11,561 bases of DNA from Dehalococcoidia bacterium. GTDB lineage: Bacteria; Chloroflexota; Dehalococcoidia; JACPQF01. Where the stretch lies: contig JAUSEJ010000045.1 of assembly GCA_030650265.1 (NCBI GenBank), forward strand, positions 1-11,561, written 5' to 3'. Positions 1 through 4,404 of the stretch are shown one piece after another. A model generated the notes under the pieces. The model had not been told where the DNA came from. It ran no database searches and saw nothing but the letters and a program-made list of their open reading frames with translations. The translations under genes and the position numbers were made by a program. Every line of letters starts with the position of its first letter. Positions within the stretch are counted from its first letter, which is position 1.

Positions 1-125
1 TTGTAGCTGTAAACCGCGATGCAGATGCGCCAATCTTCAAGATGGCTCACTACGGTGTGGTCGGCGACTTCAAGAAGGTACTGCCTGTTCTTGCTGCAGC
101 CTGCAAGGAACTTCTCGCCAGTTAG
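1..125 (+). CDS. etfA: Electron transfer flavoprotein alpha subunit, C-terminal end (partial)
   Basis: The reading frame beginning with the codon at base 3 runs open from the window edge and stops at TAG 123-125, giving about 40 residues. The stretch [20 protein letters not shown] is the typical end of the EtfA FAD-binding domain, where the family shows a pattern like N-DP-APIF--ADYGIVGD, followed by a short amphipathic helix ([17 protein letters not shown]). With EtfB, EtfA forms a soluble FAD heterodimer that carries electrons from acyl-CoA and related dehydrogenases to the membrane quinone pool. The rest of the gene, and presumably etfB, lie upstream of the window. A strong hairpin follows 31 bases downstream, and the next genes run on the opposite strand, so it is not co-transcribed with the bioY operon. 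The call rests on a short but characteristic segment. Confidence 0.88.
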   Translation, partial: VAVNRDADAPIFKMAHYGVVGDFKKVLPVLAAACKELLAS

Positions 126-156
126 GGCGCTTCTGTAGCAATTGAACATCCAAGGT

Positions 157-188
157 GGGGGCGTCCTTAACCAATGAAGGACGCCCCC
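157..188. terminator. GC-rich stem-loop between convergent etfA and toxin gene
   Basis: GGGGGCGTCCTT (157-168) pairs perfectly with AAGGACGCCCCC (177-188), a 12-bp stem around an 8-base loop. It sits between the etfA stop (125) and the convergently transcribed toxin stop (259), the expected place for a bidirectional terminator. The T tract after it is poor on both strands (CTTGTCG on the plus strand), so it may act as a weak intrinsic terminator or as a 3'-end stabilising structure. Confidence 0.7.
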
Positions 189-258
189 CTTGTCGAAAAA
201 TGATTGGTCTCGACCGGTCCAAACCTTGACTTGGGCCCACACATCAATTGGACTAACT

Positions 259-516
259 CTAGTGGCCGCAATAGACCTCGCGACGATGCTTGACCCGGAC
301 AATGGTTACTCGCTTCGCATGGTCATCTATTTCGAGTATAATTCGATAGTCGCCCGCCCTGATGCGATAGCCCCCTTCGGCTTCCAGCTTACGGATGCCT
401 GCTGGCCTCGGGTTGTCGCCTAGGGTGGAGATGATAGCCAGGATCCGGCGGCGTAAGGATGATGCTAGCGCGAGGATATCTTTCTCGGCGCTGGCCTTAA
501 GCTCGACGCCGTACAT
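259..516 (-). CDS. RelE/ParE-family type II toxin
   Basis: This is a basic protein of about 85 residues with the RelE/ParE superfamily layout. An N-terminal strand (YGVELKASAEKDI) and a helical hairpin lead into a beta-sheet core holding GYRIRAGDYRIILEI and VRVKHRREVY. The Arg residues of the YRIRAGDYR strand and the C-terminal H-R-R-E-V-Y segment occupy positions where RelE-type mRNA interferases have their RNA-contacting and catalytic residues; which target this one hits cannot be read from the sequence. I place the start at ATG 516, because the family usually begins right before the first strand. A GTG two codons upstream (522) is equally possible. Either start overlaps the end of the antitoxin gene (stop at 497), and no good ribosome binding site precedes it, so translation is probably coupled to the antitoxin. 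Confidence 0.87.
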   Translation of the reverse strand: MYGVELKASAEKDILALASSLRRRILAIISTLGDNPRPAGIRKLEAEGGYRIRAGDYRIILEIDDHAKRVTIVRVKHRREVYCGH

Positions 517-787
517 CTTCACGCCGGTGTTCGTCCAGTTCCCCGAGAAACTCCTCTAGAGATCTACTTGACTCCTTGGAGAGCCTCGACCTCAAGATGT
601 CCAAGCTATCCTCCAAATCTTCAAGGCGATCGATCAAAGAATCATATTCATCGATTGCCAAAAGAACTGCTTTGACCTTGCTGTGCGAAGCAATGAAACA
701 CGGTTCGTGGCTCTGCCCCACCTCCTCAACTAGAGAGGTGAGATTTGGTCTCGCCTCACTAATAGGGACAACTCTAACCTTTGGCAT
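497..787 (-). CDS. Phd/YefM-like antitoxin of the type II toxin-antitoxin pair
   Basis: The product has 96 residues. Residues 1-50 follow the Phd/YefM fold: a short first strand (KVRVVPIS), the helix EARPNLTSLVEEV, then FIASHSKVKAVLLAIDEYDSL, corresponding to the usual 'I-T-hGKPVAVLvs--dYe-L' pattern. This half normally dimerises and binds the operator. Residues 51-96 are strongly charged and probably helical (LIDRLEDLEDSLDILRSRLSKE and onward), as expected for the disordered tail that wraps and neutralises the toxin. It is first in the operon and overlaps the toxin start by about 20 bases. An AAGGAGG ribosome binding site (complement of 796-802) lies 8 bases before the ATG, so it should be translated much better than the toxin. 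The pair probably represses its own promoter, as is usual for the family. Confidence 0.87.
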   Translation of the reverse strand: MPKVRVVPISEARPNLTSLVEEVGQSHEPCFIASHSKVKAVLLAIDEYDSLIDRLEDLEDSLDILRSRLSKESSRSLEEFLGELDEHRREDVRRRA

Positions 788-789
788 AT

Positions 790-807
790 GTTACGCCTCC
801 TTGTAAC
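790..807 (-). promoter_or_regulatory. Inverted repeat surrounding the antitoxin ribosome binding site
   Basis: GTTAC (790-794) and GTAAC (803-807) form an inverted repeat around 8 bases that contain the antitoxin Shine-Dalgarno sequence. It could be an autoregulatory operator for the antitoxin, or a small hairpin displaying the ribosome binding site in its loop. With only 5-bp arms the assignment is tentative. Confidence 0.35.
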
Positions 808-811
808 GTAC

Positions 812-841
812 AGTTTAGCATGAGGTACAGCAGCAAGTCAA
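812..841 (-). promoter_or_regulatory. Sigma70-type promoter of the toxin-antitoxin operon
   Basis: Read on the minus strand, TTGACT (complement of 836-841) is followed after 18 bases by TAAACT (complement of 812-817). The -10 box lies about 25 bases upstream of the antitoxin ATG, leaving a short leader that carries the AAGGAGG ribosome binding site. The match is good at -35 (5 of 6) and moderate at -10 (4 of 6). Confidence 0.6.
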
Positions 842-945
842 TGTCCGAGAAATTCTGAGACCGTTCTTCCAGTAGAACCGGTGAGGTGATTGAAGGGCGT
901 CGCAAAGCAGGTGGCGCTGGATTCACACTCGCCACGAATGGAATG

Positions 946-954
946 TGCTATAAT
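946..954 (+). promoter_or_regulatory. Extended -10 promoter of the bioY operon
   Basis: TGCTATAAT is a perfect extended -10 element (TGn plus TATAAT). No convincing -35 box stands 16-18 bases upstream; TTCACA at 922-927 resembles one but is 21 bases away. Transcription should start near 961, giving a leader of roughly 45 bases before the bioY ATG. The leader shows no obvious riboswitch, and I found no BirA-type palindrome. Confidence 0.65.
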
Positions 955-1006
955 ATCACCGGTTGCTCAGGGGATAGCTCGTCTCTAAATAACTGAGGAG
1001 AGTCAA

Positions 1007-1603
1007 ATGAAGGAGTCGCCTTTCAGCACGCGCGACATCGTGATGATTCCACTTTTCACGGCCATTACAGTGGCTCTCGGGTTCCTCTATATTCCGCTCC
1101 CGTTTTCGCCGGTGCCGGTTACCGGTCAATCCTTGGGGGCGATGCTGGCAGGTAGCATTCTTGGGGCCAAACGAGGTGCCCTTAGTATGGTCGTCTTTCT
1201 TGCGCTCCTGGCCGTTGGGGCGCCTGTGCTCGCCGGGGGAAGGGGTGGTTTCGGGTGGCTGGTTGGGCCCAGCGGCGGCTATATTTTTGGCTTCGTGGTC
1301 GGGGCGTTCGTTATTGGACTATTTGCCAAAAGCCTTAGCAACCTTCGAGGCGGCTTCTGGTGGTTGGTGGTCGCGAATGTGATCGGCGGCATTGTCGGTA
1401 TACATGTTCCCGGCGTTGTTTGGCTTGCCATCGTTACGCATCGCAGTCTTGTCGATGCGCTGGTGATTGGCTCGGTGCCGTATCTGCCTGGCGATCTCCT
1501 CAAAGTTCTGGCGTCGGCTATCATCGCTCAGGGCGTATACGCCGCTTATCCCATGGAACGCTTGTTTCCTCGCAGCAAACCTTCTTTACCCGAGGCGAAC
1601 TAG
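1007..1603 (+). CDS. bioY: BioY, substrate-binding (S) component of a biotin ECF transporter
   Basis: This is a hydrophobic 198-residue protein, normal length for BioY, with about six membrane segments. Family hallmarks are clear: PVPVTGQSLGAMLAGSILG at residues 35-53, GAPVLAGGRGGFGWLVGPSG followed by GY at 71-91, and YLPGDLLKV at 159-167. BioY captures biotin in the cytoplasmic membrane; with an EcfA ATPase pair and EcfT it forms the BioMNY importer. The start is secure: GAGGAG (995-1000) lies 6 bases before ATG 1007. The thiolase follows 16 bases after the stop, and the operon ends with an A-A-T fusion protein that can supply all energising subunits, so this is probably a dedicated rather than a shared ECF system. 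Specificity for biotin rather than a related acid is inferred from the family. Confidence 0.95.
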   Translation: MKESPFSTRDIVMIPLFTAITVALGFLYIPLPFSPVPVTGQSLGAMLAGSILGAKRGALSMVVFLALLAVGAPVLAGGRGGFGWLVGPSGGYIFGFVVGAFVIGLFAKSLSNLRGGFWWLVVANVIGGIVGIHVPGVVWLAIVTHRSLVDALVIGSVPYLPGDLLKVLASAIIAQGVYAAYPMERLFPRSKPSLPEAN

Positions 1604-1619
1604 GAAAGGCAACTCACGC

Positions 1620-2786
1620 ATGATGGATGCCTTCATTGTTTCGGCCAGGAGGACCCCTATCGGGAGGGTAGGCGGCGTTTTGCGGTCTGTGCGCCCGGAG
1701 CAACTTGTTGTTCCCCTCATTCGCGCTATTCTGAGCGAGACCGGTCTGGACGGGGCCGCGATAGACGACGTCATTCTGGGAAACGTGGTGGGTCCGGGGG
1801 GAAACATCGGGCGATTGGCGGCGCTTGCGGCCGGGCTCCCCATTGATGTCCCGGGCGTGACCGTGGACCGGCAGTGTGGTTCGGGCCTCGAAGCAATCAA
1901 CATTGGCGCCGCGAAGATCCGGGCCGGACTGGCAGACGTCATCATCGTCGGGGGCACGGAAAGCTGCAGTCTCGAGCCCTGGAAATTGGAGAAGCCGCCT
2001 TCTTTGCATCAAGAGCCCCCGCGTTTCATTTTTCCTCACGCCCGCTTTTCACCAGTCGAGATAGGCGATCCTGATATGGGGGTGGCCGCCGAGAACGTGG
2101 CCGAGGCTTTTGGCATCTCGCGGGAAGAGCAGGATGCTTTTGCTCTGGCCAGTCACCAGAAGGCGGCACTGGCCATCGCCGAGGGACGGTTCAAGCAGGA
2201 AATCGAGCCGGTGCCGGTCGACCGCGGGCGGGGACAAACAACGATCGAGGCGGACGAATGCGTGCATCCTGACATGTCTATGGCGGTGCTGAGGCGGTTT
2301 CCGCCGCTCTTCAAGTTGCAGTGCACTGTGACCGCCGGCAACTCTTGCCCGATCAATGACGGAGCCGCCCTGGTCCTTCTGGCGTCGGCGGCGGCAATTC
2401 GCCGTTTCTCGCTGTCGCCGATGTTGCGGTTCATTGATTGTACAACATCTGGCGTCGACCCTAATCTCTTGGGGATCGGGCCGGTTCCGGCGGTGCGCAA
2501 GCTTCTTGCTCGTTGTCAGCTTTCGGTTGGCGACATCGATCTATTCGAATTCAACGAGGCGTTTGCGTCTCAAGTTTTGGCTTCGGTAAAGGCTCTTGAT
2601 TTGCCGCTAGATCGATTGAATGTCAACGGTGGCGCCCTTGCCCTGGGGCACCCGTACGGCGCTTCGGGGGCTATTCTGGTGACGCGTTTGGCCCACGAGC
2701 TTCGCTCTCGTCACCAGAGATATGGACTGGCCACCCTGGGAATCGCCGGGGGCATGGGTATCGCTAGCCTCTTCGAGAGGGTGTAG
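1620..2786 (+). CDS. Thiolase-family enzyme (acetyl-CoA acetyltransferase-like) with the second catalytic Cys replaced
   Basis: The protein has 388 residues, the usual length of a soluble degradative or biosynthetic thiolase, which condenses or cleaves (3-oxo)acyl-CoA. Residues 1-20 ([16 protein letters not shown]) open the thiolase fold. The nucleophilic Cys is C86 in [13 protein letters not shown], the oxyanion-hole Asn is N312 in FNEAF, and the catalytic His is H344 in [11 protein letters not shown]. At the C-terminus, where thiolases have T-L-C-I-G-G-G-x-G, this one reads TLGIAGGMG, so the acid/base Cys is Gly (codon GGA at 2739-2741). The rest of the gene is intact, so this is a substitution and not decay. 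The start is ATG 1620, with GGAAAGG 10 bases upstream; ATG 1623 is an alternative. Placement between bioY and an acyl-CoA ligase suggests action on a ligase-derived acyl-CoA, perhaps in pimeloyl-CoA metabolism (inference). Confidence 0.92.
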   Translation: MMDAFIVSARRTPIGRVGGVLRSVRPEQLVVPLIRAILSETGLDGAAIDDVILGNVVGPGGNIGRLAALAAGLPIDVPGVTVDRQCGSGLEAINIGAAKIRAGLADVIIVGGTESCSLEPWKLEKPPSLHQEPPRFIFPHARFSPVEIGDPDMGVAAENVAEAFGISREEQDAFALASHQKAALAIAEGRFKQEIEPVPVDRGRGQTTIEADECVHPDMSMAVLRRFPPLFKLQCTVTAGNSCPINDGAALVLLASAAAIRRFSLSPMLRFIDCTTSGVDPNLLGIGPVPAVRKLLARCQLSVGDIDLFEFNEAFASQVLASVKALDLPLDRLNVNGGALALGHPYGASGAILVTRLAHELRSRHQRYGLATLGIAGGMGIASLFERV

Positions 2787-2817
2787 AAGACGGTCAACGG
2801 TGGATTCGGGGAAGGGC

Positions 2818-2862
2818 AAGGACGACAAGGACGACAAGGACACTTAGGACGCCAAGGGCGAT
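2818..2862 (+). repeat. Degenerate 9-bp tandem repeat in the thiolase-ligase gap
   Basis: Five consecutive 9-base units run AAGGACGAC, AAGGACGAC, AAGGACACT, TAGGACGCC and AAGGGCGAT. The first two are identical and the last three diverge progressively. They end directly at the start codons of the ligase gene, and the last unit provides its AAGGG ribosome binding site. The 76-base gap between thiolase stop and ligase start is larger than the other gaps in this operon, so the repeat may be a slippage-expanded insertion. Confidence 0.7.
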
Positions 2863-2865
2863 GTG

Positions 2866-4404
2866 ATGAATGTCTCTGATGGTATTGTTTGGGCCAGCTA
2901 TCGTTCTCCAAATAAGGCGGCAGTTGTGGCTGATGATGGCGTGGCCATTACCTATCGCGAGCTTGACGAGAGTGCTAATAGAATCGGGCGCTTTCTTAGA
3001 GACGTTCATCGGGTCAATGCTGGCGATCGCGTCGGAATTCTCGCCGGCAGCACGATCCAGTTCCTCGAGGCCTTTTACGGCGTCGTTCGAGCTGGCGGTA
3101 TTGCTGTTCCCCTGAACGACCAATGGGGTCCGGCCGAGCTTGAGGCATGTCTCGCCCAATGTTGTCCGGTCATGATCTTGACTGGCCCGGTCGATAGCTC
3201 TGCTTCATGCAAAAGGCGGATAGTAGACTTTGGCGTTCCTGTTGTCGAGATCGATCAGGTGGAAAATGCCGGTCTCTTGGGCGCTGTCTTGGCCGGGAGT
3301 TCGTTGCCGGAAGAGCCAGGAAAGGATGATTTCTTCTATATCGGTTACACCTCAGGCAGCACGGGTAGGCCGAAAGGTGTTCTTCGACGCCATGGGTCGT
3401 GGCTAGACAGCTACCAGGCAGCATCAATCGAATTCGGCTGCAGCCGCGCAGATCGCGTGCTAGCGCCTGGTGCCCTTTTCTATTCGCTATCCTTGTTTGC
3501 TGTGACACACGCTCTCTTTCTCGGCAGCACGGCTTACATTATGTCTGGCTTCGACCCGAGGCGCTTGTTGGAGATGGTCGAAAGGGAGAAAGTGACGACG
3601 ATCTGCATGGTGCCGACTCTCTACGAAGCCGTTTTGAACGAAAATGGGGCTTCGCGGCGAGACCTCTCTTCCGTTCGAACCCTCATTTGTGCTGGCTCGA
3701 ATTGGCCAAGGGCCAAACAGTCAAAGGAGAGGGTTTTGGCGATGTTCCCGTCGGCGGGTCTCTACGAATACTATGGAGCTGCCGAGATGAGCTTTGTGTC
3801 GACTAGTCATCCCGAGGAGCAGATGAGGCGACCCCGATCGGCCGGGCGTCCCTTCCTTGGCGTAAGAGTCCAGATTCGCGGCGAGGACGGGCAGCTTCTT
3901 GGTTCCGGCGAGATAGGCACTCTGTTCGCCCAAAGCTCATACGGATTCGAAGGATACTATGCGGATTCCGGGCGAACGGCTAAGGTCCTGCATGACGGCT
4001 GGATGACTGTTGGCGACCTCGCTTATGCCGACGAGGAGGGCTATCTCTACGTGGTGGGGCGGAAGGACAACGTGGTGATCAGTGGGGGTGTTAATGTCAG
4101 TGTCGAGGAGGTGGAGGAGGTTCTTAACGGCCATCCTCTGATATCTCTGGCCGCCGTCTTTGGCATCGATGACCCGCTGCGCGGCCAGGTTCTGGTTGCT
4201 CTGGTCCAACGGCGAAAGGGGTCCGTGGTTCACCTGCGTGAACTCCGCGACTATTGTGCTGCCCGGATCGATCGCCACAAGGTGCCGCGCCGGCTGCGGT
4301 TCGTCGACGCCCTTCCGCTTACCCCGTCGGGCAAGATCAACCGATCGGAATTGCCTCATTTTTACGCTGCCATCACCTCACCCGGATCTAAGGCGCGCCG
4401 ATGA
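2866..4404 (+). CDS. AMP-forming acyl-CoA synthetase (ligase)
   Basis: This 512-residue member of the ANL (acyl-CoA synthetase/NRPS adenylation/luciferase) superfamily activates a carboxylic acid to acyl-AMP and transfers it to CoA. Core motifs are all present (residues from ATG 2866): the phosphate loop YTSGSTGRPKG at about 161-171, YEYYGAAE at 300-307, the ribose-binding Asp in GWMTVGDLAY at about 384, the hinge and A8 loop VGRKDNVVISGGVNV at 397-411, and the catalytic Lys in PLTPSGKINR at 490. The enzyme is therefore probably active and soluble. The chain-length pocket cannot be judged by eye. The start is ATG 2866, 7 bases after AAGGG; a GTG immediately before it (2863) is the alternative. 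The TGA overlaps the next ATG (ATGA at 4401-4404), which implies translational coupling. The neighbours suggest a fatty or dicarboxylic acid substrate related to biotin synthesis (inference). Confidence 0.93.
   Translation: MNVSDGIVWASYRSPNKAAVVADDGVAITYRELDESANRIGRFLRDVHRVNAGDRVGILAGSTIQFLEAFYGVVRAGGIAVPLNDQWGPAELEACLAQCCPVMILTGPVDSSASCKRRIVDFGVPVVEIDQVENAGLLGAVLAGSSLPEEPGKDDFFYIGYTSGSTGRPKGVLRRHGSWLDSYQAASIEFGCSRADRVLAPGALFYSLSLFAVTHALFLGSTAYIMSGFDPRRLLEMVEREKVTTICMVPTLYEAVLNENGASRRDLSSVRTLICAGSNWPRAKQSKERVLAMFPSAGLYEYYGAAEMSFVSTSHPEEQMRRPRSAGRPFLGVRVQIRGEDGQLLGSGEIGTLFAQSSYGFEGYYADSGRTAKVLHDGWMTVGDLAYADEEGYLYVVGRKDNVVISGGVNVSVEEVEEVLNGHPLISLAAVFGIDDPLRGQVLVALVQRRKGSVVHLRELRDYCAARIDRHKVPRRLRFVDALPLTPSGKINRSELPHFYAAITSPGSKARR

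Noticed and set aside
788..1006. Possible BirA operator before bioY (TTGTAAC at 801-807 with GTTTA at 813-817)
   Set aside because: The half-sites are only 5 bases apart instead of about 14-16 and are not properly inverted; they belong to the promoter and leader of the minus-strand antitoxin gene.
1467..1619. Upstream extension of the thiolase frame by 51 codons into bioY
   Set aside because: The added residues overlap the BioY reading frame and do not resemble protein; the thiolase fold begins right at ATG 1620/1623, which has a suitable ribosome binding site.
1586..2039. Long open frames on the minus strand opposite the thiolase (123 and 141 codons)
   Set aside because: They are antisense shadows of a strongly conserved plus-strand thiolase; their translations have no domain pattern and no ribosome binding site.
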